This document shows positions 11,591 to 22,879 of a stretch of DNA of 64,000 nucleotides, in pieces. The number at the start of each line of letters is the position of its first letter. Within the stretch, counting starts at the first letter, position 1. Position numbers and translations under genes: made by a program. The DNA comes from Rattus norvegicus (lineage: Eukaryota > Chordata > Mammalia > Rodentia > Muridae), in NCBI RefSeq assembly GCF_036323735.1, contig NC_086032.1:53780599-53844598 (forward strand), read 5' to 3'. A model generated the notes under the pieces. That model was not told where the DNA came from. It ran no database searches and saw nothing but the letters and a program-made list of their open reading frames with translations.

Positions 11591-11688
11591 GGAGTTGGGG
11601 ATTTAGCTCAGTGGTAGAGCGCTTGCCTAGGAAGCACAAGGCCCTGGGTTCGGTCCCCAGCTCCGAAAAAAAGAACAACAACAAAAAA
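11591..11688 (+). mobile_element. ID SINE (BC1/tRNA-Ala family)
   Basis: A full-length ID head. The pol III A box (TAGCTCAGTGGTAGAGCG) and B box (GGTTCGGTCCC) are intact. The A-rich tail carries AAC interruptions. A perfect 14-bp target duplication, AAAAGAATTTCCCC, lies at 11577-11590 and 11689-11702. The preceding TT gives a perfect TT/AAAA L1 endonuclease site, so L1 proteins placed it in trans. Confidence 0.97.
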
Positions 11689-11702
11689 AAAAGAATTTCC
11701 CC

Positions 11703-12070
11703 TAGGCTTAAGCTTAAGGGCTGTCCTGAAGTTCCCACCATTTCCCATTTTGCCGAGACCACCAACACCCTCAAACTTCTGGATTCATGCTGTTTCTAAT
11801 TATCATGGAGTCAATAACATTAACAGGTAGGACCTTCCTTAGAAGTCCACTGCTAGTGAGTCGAGAAAATATGTTCATTATTAAAAAAACAAGCCATATG
11901 CCCATAGCAGCTCTCAATACTCATGGAAGCTCACACCAGGACCCTGTCCCAGGGACAGGGACCATGTCATTCGGTCTCTACCAAATAGGAAAATAATGCT
12001 AAAACTATAATATTTCTTAAGGAATAAGGAAATGAAACTGTATAACACCAATTACTTTTGATTTAACATT
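11703..12070. other. Single-copy intergenic DNA
   Basis: No feature recognised apart from the short inverted repeat CCTGTCCCAGGGACAGGG near 11943. Confidence 0.45.
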
Positions 12071-12154
12071 AACAGACTGAAAAATGAGATTAATATTTGG
12101 AGTTAGAAGCAGGGAACTTCAGGTGACAGAGAAAATGCTACCCTTGGTTTTCTA

Positions 12155-12235
12155 GGTCTGGGTCTGAGTTACTTAACTCAATATGACCTTTTCTAGTTCT
12201 ATCTATTTTCATGAAAATTTATAGCAGGGTACAAG
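12155..12235 (-). mobile_element. Short LINE-1 fragment
   Basis: GGGTCTGAGTTACTTAACTCA followed by TATGACCTTTTCTAGTTCTA is the antisense of the ORF2 C-terminal and early 3' UTR box of L1. It lies just left of the nested block and may be an independent fragment. Confidence 0.5.
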
Positions 12236-14124
12236 TGATCTGAGGGGTAAATAAAAAAATGTTGAAGAGAAATGGCTTTAATTGGGGAGGAAAGAGAGAA
12301 GCATAACAGTGCACGTTTGAGTAAAGTCATAAGGAATAAAACTATTACCTAAAAGCCTAGATATGCCTACAATACATTTAAGTCATTGTATAAGCATACA
12401 AATATAGCTTAAATTAAATGTTCTCATTTGAGCTACCAAATGCTTCCTCCAAAATAGAAAGAGTATTTAGAAAAATACCAACACTAGGCATGAACAGTCC
12501 TCTCCTTTTATTTAATTTTATTTATTCATATTTCAAATACTATCACCCTTCCCAGTTTCTCCAGCACAAGCCTCCATTCCCCCTGCCTCCATGAGGAGGC
12601 CCCCACCTCTTCACCCACTCCAACCTCAGCTGCCTAGCATTCCCCTATTCTGGGTCAACATGCTTTCCCACTGCCAAGGGGATCCCCACCCAGTGGTGCC
12701 AGATAAGGCAATCTTCTGCTACATATCCAGATGCAGCCATGGGTACCCCCTCGCTGGTTGGTGGTTTAGTACCTGGGAGCTTTGGGGGATCTGGTTGGTT
12801 GATATTGTTCTTCCTATGAGAGTAAAAACCCCTTGAGGTCTTTACCTAACTTTCCCTTTGGGGCCCCTATCCTCAGTTCAATGTTTAGCTGGGTACAACT
12901 GCATCTGTACTTGTCCAGCTCTGGCAGAGCCTATCAGGGGACAGCTATACCAGTTTTTTATCAATAAGTACTTCTTGGCATCAGCAGTAGTGTCTGGGTT
13001 CAGTGTCAGAAGATGGGATGGATCTCTAGTTGGGGCAGTCTCTGGATGGGATTTGCTTTAGTTCTGCATCACTCCTTGCCCCTGCATTTCTTTTTGACAG
13101 GAGGAATTCTAGATTAATATTTTAGGTGAGTGGGTGGTCCCATTCCTCAACTGTGGCCTTGTGTATCCACTGGATATGGTCTTTAGAGTTTCTATCTCCC
13201 CTTTGTTGGGTATTTTGACCAAAGTCTTCCCTGTTGGATCCTAGGAACCTCTTGGTTCCCTGCATCTGAGACTTTCTCGTGTCTACCCCCACTTTCCCCT
13301 CCTGCATTGCTATACACCTACTTTCTTTTTTAAAACACTTTTTATTATAAATTTCTTTACTTACATTTCAAAGGTTATTCCCCTTCCAGGTTTCCTGTCC
13401 AAAAGCCACCATCCCCTTTGCTTCCCCTCCCCCATACAGGTATTCCCCCTATACATCCCTCTGATTGCCCTCCCCCATATTCCCCTGCACTGGGGGTCCA
13501 ACCTTGGCAAGACCAAGGGCTTTCCCTTCCACTGGTGCCCCAACAAGGCTATCCTCTGCTACATATGTAGTTGGAGCCCTGGGTCAGTCCATGTATAGTC
13601 TTTCTGTAGTGGTTTAGTCCCTGGAAGCTCTGGGTTCTTGGCATTGTCGCTTTTATGGGGTTGCAAGCTCCTTCAACTCTTTCAATCCTTCCTCGAATTC
13701 CCCCCAAGGGGGTCCTATTCTCAGTTCAGTGGTTTGCTTCTAGCATTGACCTCTGTATTGGAAATGCTCTGGATATGTCTCTCAGGAGAGTCCCTTTCCA
13801 CATGCATTTTTTTTTAGCTTCATCAATCTTATCTAGTTTTGGTGGCTGTATGTATATGGGCCACATGTGTGTCAGGCTCTGAATGGCCATCCCTTGAGTC
13901 GCTGCTCTAAACTTTGCATCCATATCCCCTCCTATGAATATATCCTCCTTTTAAGAAGGAGTGGGAACATCTGCATTTTGGTCATCCTTCTTCATGAGCT
14001 TCCTGTGGTCTGCAGATTGCATCTTGGGTATTTTGAGCTTTTTGGCTAATATCCACTTATCAATGAGTTCATACCAAGTGTGTTTTCCTGTGATTGAATA
14101 ACCTCATTCAGTATGATATTTTCT

Positions 14125-14849
14125 TTTCTTTTTTTTTTTAACTTGATTATTTCTTATTTACACTTCGAGTGTTATTCCCTTTCCCGGTTTATGGGCCAAC
14201 ATCCCCCTAACCCCTCCCCCTCCCCTTCGTTATGGGTGTTTCCCTCCCCATCCTCCCCCCATTGCCACCCTCCCCCCAAAAATTACATTAATTGGGGGTT
14301 CAGTCTTAGGAGGACACAGCGCTTCACCTTCCACTGGTGATCTTACTAGGATATTCAATGCTACCTATGAGGTCAGAGTCCAGGGTCAGTCCATGTATAG
14401 TCTTTAGGTAGTGGCTTAGTCCCTGGAAGCTCTGTTTGCTTGGCATTGTTGTTCACATGGGGTCTCAAGCCCCTTCAAGCTTTCCAGTTCTTTCTCTGAT
14501 TCCTTCAACGGGTCCTGTTCTCAGTTCAGTGGTTTGCTGCTGGCATTCACCTCTGTATTTGCTGTATTCTGGCTGTGTCTCTCAGGAGAGATCTACATCT
14601 GGCCCCAGTCTGCCTGCACTTCTTTGCTTCATCCATGTTGTCTAATTGGGTGGCTGTATATTTATGGGCCACATGTGGGGCAGGCTCTGAATGGGTGTTC
14701 CTTCTGTCTCTGTTTTAATCTTTGCCTCTCTATTCCCTGCCAAGGGTATTCTTGTTCCCCTTTTAAAGAGGGAGTGAAGCATTCACATTTTGATCATCTG
14801 TCTTCAGTTTCATGTGTTCTAGGCATCTAGGGTAATTCAAGATTTTGGG
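14125..14849 (-). other. L1 copy 1 3' UTR with polypurine tract
   Basis: The non-coding 3' UTR follows the ORF2 stop. The minus strand of 14200-14280 carries several G-runs, the polypurine tract typical of rodent L1, which is expected to form G-quadruplexes. The T-run at 14125-14140 is the retained poly-A tail. Confidence 0.85.
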
Positions 14850-17800
14850 CTAATAGGAACTTATCAATGAGTACATACCATGTGTGTTTTTCTGTGATTG
14901 GGTTACCTCACTCAGGATGATATTTTCCAGTTCCAACCATTTGCCTACGAATTTCATAAAGTCATTGTTTCTGATAGCTGAGTAATATTCCATTGTGTAG
15001 ATGTACCATATTTTCTGAATCCATTCCTCTGTGGAAGGGCATCTGGGTTCTTTCCAGCTTCTGGCTATTAGAAATAAGGCTGCTATGAACATAGTGGAGC
15101 ACCTGTCTTTCTTATATGTTGGGGCATATTTTGGGTATATGCCGAAGAGAGGTATAGCTGGATCCCCAGGCACTTCAATGCCCAATTTTCTGAGGAAGCT
15201 ACAGACTGATTTCCAGAATGGTTGTACCAGTCTGCAATCCCACCAACAATGGAGGAGTGTTCCTCTTTCTCCACATTATCACAAACATTTGCTGTCACCT
15301 GAGTTTTTGATCTTAGCCATTCTCACTGGTGTGAGGTGAAATCTCAGGGTTGTTTTGATTTGCATTTCCCTTATGACTAAAGATGTTGAACATTTCTTTA
15401 GGTGTTTCTCAGCCATTCGGCATTCCTCAGCTGTGAATTCTTTGTTTAGCTCTGAACCCCATTTCTTAATAGGGTTATTGTCTCCCTGCGGTCTAACTTC
15501 GTGAGTTCTTTGTATATTTTGGATATAAGGCCTCTATCTGTTGTAGGATTGGTAAAGATCTTTTCCCAATCTGTTGGTTGACGTTTTGTCCTAACTACAG
15601 TGTCTGTTGCCTTCAGAAGCTTTGCAGTTTTATGAGATCCCATTTGTTGATTCTTGATCTTAGAGCATAAGCTATTGGTGTTTTGTTCAGGAAATTTTAT
15701 CCAGTGCCCATATGTTCAAGATGCTGCCCTAGTTTTTATTCTATTAGTTTGAGTGTTTCTGGTTTGATGTGGCGGTCCTTGATCCACTTGGACTTAAACT
15801 TTGTACAGGGTGATAAGCAATGATCCATCTGCATTCTTCTACATGTTGACCTCCAGTTGAACCAGCACCATTTGCTGAAAATGTTATCTTTTTTCCATTT
15901 GAGGGTTTTGGCTCCTTTGTCAAAAATCAAGTGACCATAGGTGTGTGGGTTAATTTCTGGGTCTTCAATTCTGTTCCATTGGTCTATCTGTCTGTCTCTG
16001 TACCAATACCATGCAGTTTTTATCACTATTGCTCTGCAATACTGCTTGAGTTCATGGAGAGTGATTCCCCCTGAAGTCCTTTTATAGTTGAGGATAGCTC
16101 TAGCTATCCTGGGTTTTTTGTTATTCCAGATAATTTGCAAATTGTTCTGTCTAACTCTCTGAAGAAATGGATTGGTATTTTGATGGGGATTGCATTGAAT
16201 CTGTAGATCACGTTTGGTAAAATGGCCATTTTTACTATATTAATCCTGCCAATCCATGAGCATGGGAGATCTTTCCATCTTCTGAGGTCTTCTTCAATTT
16301 CTTTCTTCAGAGTCTTGAAATTCTTATTGTACAGATCTTTTACTTGCTTGGTTAAAGTCACACCGAGGTACTTTATATTATTTGGGTCAATTATGAAGGG
16401 TGTCCTTTCCCTAATTTCTTTCTCGGCTTGTTTCTCTTACTGATTTATTTGAGTTAATTTTATACCCAGCCACTTTGCTGAAGGTGTTTATCGGTTTTAG
16501 TAGTTCTCTGGTGGAACTTTGGGGTTCAGTTAAATATACTATCATATCATCTGCAAATAGTGATATTTTGACTTCTTCTTTTCCAACCTGTATTCCCTTG
16601 ACCTCCTTTTGTTGTCTGATTGCTCTGGATAGAACTTCAAGAACTATATTTAATAAGTCGGGAGAGAGTGGGCAGTCTTGTCTAGTCCCTGATTTTAGTG
16701 GGATTGCTTCAAGTTTCTCTCCATTTAGTTTAGTGTTAGCGACTGGTTTGCTGTATATGGCTTTTACTATGTTTAGGTATGGGCCTTGAATTCCTATTCT
16801 TTCCAGGACTTTTATCATGAAGGGGTGTTGAATTTTGTCAAATGCTTTCTCAGCATCTAATGAAATGATCATGTGGCTTTGTTCTTTCAGTTAGTTTATA
16901 TAATGGATAACATTGATGGTTTTCCACATATTTCTTTTCTTTTTTTTTTTTTCGGAGCTGGGGACCGAACCCAGGGCCTTGTGCTTCCTAGGCAAGCGCT
17001 CTACCACTGAGCTAAATCCCCAACCCCGGTTTTCCACATATTAAGCCATCCCTGCATGCCTAGGATGAATCCTACTTGATCATGGTGGATGATTGTCTTG
17101 TTGTGCTCTTGGATTCAGTTTGCCAGAATTTTATTGAGTACTTTTGCGTCGATATTCATAACGGAAATATGTCTGAAGTTCTCTTTCATTGTTGGGTCTT
17201 TGTGTGGTTTAGGTATAAGAGTAATTGTGGCTTCATAGAAGGAATTCGGGAGTGCTCCATCTGTTTCAATTTTGTGGAATGGTTTGGATAATATTGGTAT
17301 GAGGGCTTCTATGAAGTTCTGATAGAATTCTGCACTAAACCTGTCTGGACCTGGGCTCTTTTTGGTTGGGAGACCTTTAATGACTGCTTCTATGTCCTTA
17401 GGATTTATGGGGTTGTTTATCTGGTTTATCTGTTCCTGATTTAACTTTGGTACCTGGTATCTGTCTAGGAAATTGTCCATTTCCTGCAGATTTTCAAGTT
17501 TTGTTGAATATAGGCTTTTATAGTGAGATCTGATGGTTTTTTGAATTTCCTCTGAATCTGTAGTTATGTCTCCCTTTTCATTTCTGATTTTGTTAATTTG
17601 GAAACACTCTCTGTGTCCTCTCGTTAGTCTGTCTAAGGGTTTATCTATCTTGTTGATTTTCTCAAAGAACCAACTTCTGTTTCTGTTGATTCTTTCTATG
17701 TTCCTTTTTGTTTCTACTTGGCTGATTTCAGCTCTGAGTTTGATTATTTCCTGTCTTCTACTCCTCTTGGGTGTATTTGCTTCTTTTTGTTCTAGAGCTT

Positions 17801-18821
17801 TTAGGTGTGCTATCAAGCTGGTGACATATGCTCTTTCCTGTTTCTTTCTGCAGGCACTCAGAGCTATGAGTTTTCCTCTTAGCACAGCTCTCCTTGCGTC
17901 CTATAAGTTTGGGCATGTTGTACCTTCATTTTCATTAAATTCTAAAAAGTCTTTAATTTCTTTCTTTATTTCTTCCTTGACCAGGTTATTGTTGAGTAGA
18001 GCATTATTCAACTTCCACGTATATGTGGGCGTTATTCACTTATTGTTATTGAAGACCAGCTTTAGGCCGTGGTGTTCTGATAGCACGCATGAGATTATTT
18101 CTATCTTTCTGTACCTGTTGAGGCCTGTTTTTTGACCAATTATATGGTCAATTTTGGAGAAAGTACCATGAGGAGCTGAGGAGAAGGTGTATCCTTTTGC
18201 TTTAGGATAGAATGTTCTAAAAATATCTGTTAAGAACATTTGGTTCATGACTTCTCTTAGTCTGTCTACGTCTCTGTTTAATTTCTGTTTCCATAATCTG
18301 TCGATTGATGAGAGTGGTGTGTTGAAATCTCCTACTATTATGGTGTGAGGTGCAATGTGTGTTTTGAGCTTTAGTAAGGTTTCTTTAACGTATGTAGGTG
18401 CCCTGGCATTTGTGGCATAGATATTTAGGATTGAGAGTTCATCTTGGTGGATTTTTCCTTTCATGAATATGAACTGTCCTTCCTTATCTTTTTTGATGAC
18501 TTTTAGTTGAAAATTGATTTTATTTGATATTAGAATGGCTACTCCAGCTTGCTTCTTCTGACCATTTGCTTGGAAAGTTGTTTTCCAGCCTTTACTCTTG
18601 AGTTAGTGCCTCTCTTTGTCTCTGAGGTGTGTTTTCTGTAGGCAGCAGAATGCAGGGTCCTCGTTGCATATCCAGTTTGTTAATCTATGTCTTTTTATTG
18701 GGGAGTTGAGACCATTGATGTTGAGAGATATTAAGTAATAGTGATTATTGCTTCCTGTTATGTTCATATTTGGATATGAGGTTATGTTAGTGTGCTTTTC
18801 TTCTCTTTGTTTTGTTGCCAA
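14850..18821 (-). pseudogene. L1 ORF2 (endonuclease/reverse transcriptase), broken
   Basis: ORF2p nicks DNA and primes reverse transcription. Without the ID it would encode about 1,285 residues, a normal length. Visible parts are the endonuclease start (LNINGLNSPIKRHRL, about 18,710) and GDFN near 18,320. RT follows, with KKSPGPD near 17,340, LDAEKAFD near 16,850 and the catalytic FADD at 16546-16557. The C-terminus ends HGMYSLISSY at the stop at 14850. Defects: several frameshifts and stops; an ID at 16933-17027 just before RT motif A; Lys instead of the catalytic Glu of QETHL (18633-18635); Glu instead of Asp in the SDH motif (18075-18077). No ATG lies at the upstream end, which is TTG, so the exact start is uncertain. 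I am confident it is dead. Confidence 0.93.
16933..17027 (-). mobile_element. ID SINE inserted in L1 ORF2
   Basis: A minus-strand ID with T-rich left end, then the complements of the B box and of the A box. The target duplication GGTTTTCCACATATT is perfect over 15 bp at 16918-16932 and 17028-17042. In element orientation the nick reads CTT/AATATG. It is the innermost and youngest layer of the nest. Confidence 0.97.
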
Positions 18822-18826
18822 GGCGA

Positions 18827-19857
18827 TTAGTTTCTTGCTTCTTCTAGGGTATTGCTTGCCTCCTTATGTTGGGCTTTCCCAGTTATTATCCTTTGTAGTG
18901 CTGGATTTGTAGAAAGATATTGTGTAAATTTGGTTTTGTCATGGAATATCTTGGTTTCTCCATCTATGTCAATTGAGAGTTTTGCAGGATACAGTAACCT
19001 GGGCTGGCATTTGTGTTCCATATGGTCTGTATGACATCTGTCCATGATCTTCTGGCTTTCATAGTCTCTGGCGAAAAGTCCAGTGTGATTCTGATAGGTT
19101 TGCTTTTATACGTTACTTGACCTTTTTCCCTTACTGCTTTTAATATTCTTTCTTTATTTTGTGCATTTGGTATTTTGACTATTATGTGACGGGAGGATTT
19201 TCTTTTCTGGTCCAGTCTATTTGGAGTTCTGTAGGCTTCTTGTATGCCTATGGGTATCTCTTTTACTGGTCCATTGAGCTGGGGGTCTTCACTCTCTTCT
19301 ATACCTATCATCCTTAGGTTTGATCTTCTCATTGAGTCCTGGATTTCCTGTATGTTTTGGACCAGTAGCTTTTTCTGCTTTACATTATCTTTAACAGTTG
19401 AGTCGATGATTTCTATGGAATCTTCTACTCCTGAGATTCTCTCTTCAATCTCTTGTATTCTGTTGGTGATGCTTTTATCTATGGTTCCTTGTCTCTTCTT
19501 TTGGTTTTCTATATCCAGGGTTGTTTCCATGTGTTCTTTCTTGATTGCTTCTATTTCCATTTTTAATTCCTTTAACTGTTTGATCGTGTTTTCCTAGAAT
19601 TCTTTCAGGGATTTTTGTGAATCTTCTCTGTAGGCTTCTACTTGTCTATTTATGTTTTCCCGTGTTTCTCTAAGGGAGTTCTTCATGTCTTTCTTGAAGT
19701 CCTCCAGCATCATGATCAAATATGATTTTGAAACTAGATCTTGCTTTTCTGGTGTGTTTGGATATTCCTTGTTTGCTTTGGTGGGAGAATTGGGCTCCGA
19801 TGATGCCATGTAGTCTTGGTTTCTGTTGCTTGGATTCCTGCGTTTGCCTCTCACCAC
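18827..19857 (-). pseudogene. L1 ORF1 (RNA-binding chaperone), broken
   Basis: ORF1p is the trimeric RNA-binding partner of ORF2p. The reading order is clear: a variable N-terminus (GKRRNPSNRNQDYMASSEPN), a coiled coil rich in E/K/Q (about 19,400-19,700), the RRM-like centre (SNLRMIGIEESED, about 19,300) and the C-terminal domain (TLDFSPETMKARR, then LSIDIDGETKIF). Defects: the start codon aligned with the third copy's ATG is GTG (19855-19857); an in-frame stop follows KEF near 19,594; an in-frame loss of about 45 bases near 19,260 is seen against the other two copies; and there is a frameshift near 19,020. It ends just before ORF2. Confidence 0.9.
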
Positions 19858-20765
19858 CAGATTATCTCTAGTGTTACTTTGTTCTTCTATCTGACAGTGG
19901 CTAGACTGTCCTATAAGCCTGTGTGTCAGGGGTGCTATAGACCTGTTTTCCTATTTTCTTTCAGCCAGTTATGGGAACAGAGTGTTCTACTTTCGGGCGT
20001 GTAGTTTTTCCTATCTACAGGTCTTCAGCTGTTCCTGTGGGCCTGTGTCCTGAGTTCACTAGGCAGGTCACTTGGAGTAGGAAGGTTTGTCTTACCTGTG
20101 GTCCCGAGGCTCAAGTTTGCTCGTGGTGTGTTGATTATGAGCTCTCCGTTGGGGCAGGAACCAGGAAGATCTGTGCTACCCTTTCCGGGAGCTTCTGTGC
20201 ACCAGAGGGTGTTTGGTGTTTTCCTCTGGAATCTGTAATGTGGGCAGAGTGCAGTCTTTTCTGGTTTCCCAGGTGTGTCTGCCTCTCTGAAGGTTTAGCT
20301 CTCCCTCCCATGGGATTTGGGTGCAGAGAACTGTTTATCTGGTCAGTCCCTTCAGGTTCTGGCGGTGTCTCAGATGCAGGGGACCTGCTGCTGCTGTGCC
20401 CTTATCCAAGGGAACCCAGAAGCTGTATACAGTTTCCTCTTGGGCCAGGGATGTGGGCAGGGGTTGGCAGTGTTGGTGGTCTCTTCTGCTCTGCAGTCTC
20501 AGGAGTACCCACCTGTCCGGGCAGTGAGGTCTCTCTCCCAAGGTGTTTGGGAGCAGCGAGTTGCTGCGGGCAGGGATCAGCTGGTTTGGGAATCCTGCTA
20601 AAAACCGAAAGTGTCCAGTCCTAGAGGAATTTTGCCTCTGTGTGTCCTGAGTTCACCAGACATGTCGCTTGGAGCAGGAAGGTTTGTCTCAACTGTGGTC
20701 CCGAGGCTCAAGTTTGCTCGTGGGTTGCTGCCTACGAGCTCTCCATGGAGGCAGCAACCAGGAAG
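19858..20765 (-). promoter_or_regulatory. L1 copy 1 5' UTR/promoter with partial repeated unit
   Basis: This GC-rich segment upstream of ORF1 would carry the internal pol II promoter. A section of about 120 bases at 20049-20171 recurs at 20646-20766 (CCTGAGTTCAC...GGTCCCGAGGCTCAAGTTTG), offset about 597 bases. The 5' UTR therefore consists of one unit plus part of a second. A 217-codon ATG-initiated frame runs antisense through it (19971-20624). Confidence 0.8.
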
Positions 20766-22879
20766 CAGTATGATATTTTCTAGTTCATTCAATTTGCCTA
20801 TGGATTCCATGAAGTCATTATTTTTGATAACTGAGTAGTTCTCCATTGTGTAAATGTACCACATTTTTTAATCCATTACTGTGTTGAAGGGCATCTGGGT
20901 TCTTTCCAGCTTCTGACTATTATAAATAAGGCTGCTATGAACATAGTGGAGCATGTGTCTTTGTTGTATGTTGGAGCATCTTTTGGGTATATGGCCAAGC
21001 GAGGTATAGCTGGGCCTCAGGTAGTGTAATATCCAATTTTCTGAGGAACGTCCAGACTGATTTCCAGAGTGGTTGTACCAGTCTGCAATCCCATGGACAG
21101 TGGAGGAGTGTTCCTCTTTCTCCACATTATCACAAACATTTGCTGTCACCTGAGTTTTTGTTCTTAGCCATTCTGACTGGTGTGAGGTGGCATCTCAGGG
21201 TTGTTTTGATTTGCATCTCCCTGATGACTAAGGATGTTGAACATTTGTCTGACCCTCTGTACTTTTCTCCCATGTCCTCCCAGATCTGAATTGGACCCCC
21301 TTTTCCTGCCCTCTTCTCTCTTCCTCCCAGATCCTCTCTCCCTCTTCATCCCAGAAATTATTCCCTTTCTCCTACTAAGTTGTATTGTAGCATGCACACT
21401 TGGTATGATCTTTCTTCTTGAGTTTCATATTGTCTGTGAGTTGTATTGTGGGTATTCCAAGCTTCTTTTTGGCTGATATGCACTTACCAATAAGTACACA
21501 CAATGTGTATACTTTTGTTACTGGATTACCTCACTCAGGATGATATTTTCTAGTTTCAACCACGAGCCTATAAATTTCATGAAATCATTGGTTTTTAATA
21601 GCTAAGTAGTACTCCATTATTTAAATGTACATTTTCTTTATCCCTCTCTTATGTTGTCAGTCAGGGTTATCTTGATATTACCAAAATGTTCCAGGCTTTT
21701 GCTGTTGCCATTCATTGCCTCCTAAGAGACACAAGTTAACTCTCCATTGTGAGGACATTGTGTGTCCTTTATGTGAGACATAAGGGACAGCGGCCCCTAA
21801 ACTATAAGTTATATGAAATCTTCCACTCAGATACTAGCCACTGTCCAACTTTCTAAAGGATACAACCAACAGCCCTACCAAGCTATGGCATCTTTGACCT
21901 ACAATAAAAACCAGCAGGGTACATGCCTCTAACAATGTAGTAGTAGCATGCATGACATCAGTCTTCTTCATTGGACCTAAGACCCTATCAACATGAAGGA
22001 AATCATCCCTGATATTGGAAGCTTAGTCAACTACTCTGGGATAGTGAATTCATGTATCTTAGAGAAGAACCCTTAACTGTCATTTTATTAAGCTGATACA
22101 ATTGTTAACTACATTTTAATTATTTGAGTTCTACCCAAACAAGTGTAATCATCATTCCTCAATGACATTTCTCTTTACAACAGAGATCATCAGAGAAAAC
22201 CAAACCCATAAAAATGCAGAGTGTGAAGCTCAGTGGTTTTATCTACAAAACAATCCTGAATCTAAGATTCATGGAAAATTCCAGAAGATAGCCTTGAAAT
22301 ACTGTAACATATAGAAAATAAGGGAGTTTACTCTAAGACTGTCTCATAGAAATATCAGAAGCTCTACCCATAAAGTCACGCCAACATGCCTACTCAAACA
22401 TGAGGTCAACAAGGATGACAGCAATAGACAGGAGGTCTCAACAGGACACAAGGAAACTCAAACAAGATGAAAATGCTGAGAATAGTAAAAACAATGCCAC
22501 TAGTGAAAAGGGCATCAATTACATATCTAATACCATGTGGACTGAGCTGAAAGCTTGCACACAAGTATCATTGTACAAACTGAGCCAGTTGTACTTATAT
22601 ATTTAAGAATATATGTATATGATATAACCATTAGAATCTCAAAAAAATAAAAGAACTAAAAAAAGTAAAAGTAAAAATAACTGAAGCTTATAAATACCTA
22701 TATTATAAAATCAAAAACTGGACTCAAATAAACTGCCTTAGGATACAGATCAGAGAAGAGAAACTTTACTCCTAAAGGATAAAAAGGAATTGTAAACTTT
22801 ATACATGATATGAGGAATATAAATCTCCTATCCTCCATGAAATATAGAGGCTAGTCCAAGAGTAAATGTAGAACTGACA

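Larger units (their letters stand above)
14125..20765 (-). mobile_element. Near-full-length rat LINE-1 (copy 1)
   Basis: A 6.6-kb element with poly-T (poly-A tail), 3' UTR, ORF2, ORF1 and a GC-rich 5' UTR in order on the minus strand. The perfect 16-bp target duplication CAGTATGATATTTTCT lies at 14109-14124 and 20766-20781, and it belongs to the third-layer L1. An ID SINE of 95 bases plus a 15-base duplication lies inside ORF2. Both ORFs are broken, so it is non-autonomous. The clean duplication and modest divergence suggest a younger age than the surrounding layers. Confidence 0.95.
13321..21245 (-). mobile_element. Third-layer LINE-1, 5'-truncated
   Basis: A short T-rich tail at 13327 is followed by antisense 3' UTR, including the C-rich tract and ACTGGGGGTCCAACCTTGGC near 13490, through to the ORF2 stop region. 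At 14124 it is split by L1 copy 1 and resumes exactly at 20782, continuing antisense ORF2 C-terminus to 21245, where it is truncated. No clear target duplication survives. It is older than the element inside it and younger than the Lx layer around it. Confidence 0.85.
12500..21655 (-). mobile_element. Second-layer Lx-type LINE-1, itself interrupted
   Basis: The 3' part at 12500-13320 is antisense Lx-type 3' UTR (GATATTGTTCTTCCTATGAG, CTTCTTGGCATCAGCAGTAG, TTGTTGGGTATTTTGACCAA). The 5' part resumes at about 21246 (CCCTCTGTACTTTTCTCCCA, GTGAGTTGTATTGTGGGTATT) and ends, truncated in ORF2, near 21655. The flanks TCCTCTCCTT (about 12498) and TCCCTCTCTT (21641) may be a decayed target duplication. 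Everything at 13321-21245 was inserted later. Confidence 0.75.
12240..22690 (+). mobile_element. Outermost L1 (Lx8/9-like 3' UTR), host of the nest
   Basis: At 12240-12497 is Lx8/9-type 3' UTR in sense (CTAGATATGCCTACAATACA, CAAATGCTTCCTCCAAAATAG). The same UTR resumes at about 21656 (CAGGGTTATCTTGATATTACC, ATGTTCCAGGCTTTTGCTGT) and runs to an A-rich end near 22690. About 9.2 kb of other elements sit between. The two halves are in the order expected of one insertion. The sequence is non-coding, and the 68-codon frame at 22400-22606 is UTR. Confidence 0.8.

Noticed and set aside
11591..11688. tRNA-like gene
   Set aside because: The A and B boxes belong to an ID SINE with A-tail and target duplication, not a tRNA gene. 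The copies at 16933 and 61066 are treated likewise.
17566..18135. 189-codon plus-strand frame
   Set aside because: It is the antisense of L1 ORF2; the hydrophobic Leu/Ser/Phe composition is what reversed L1 coding sequence gives. The 183-codon frame at 31803-32354 is the same shadow in copy 2.
14125..20765. Active, retrotransposition-competent L1
   Set aside because: ID insertion in the RT domain, stops, frameshifts, endonuclease substitutions and no ATG at the ORF1 start.
20049..20766. CRISPR-like or satellite array
   Set aside because: Only two partial units 597 bases apart, both in an L1 5' UTR.
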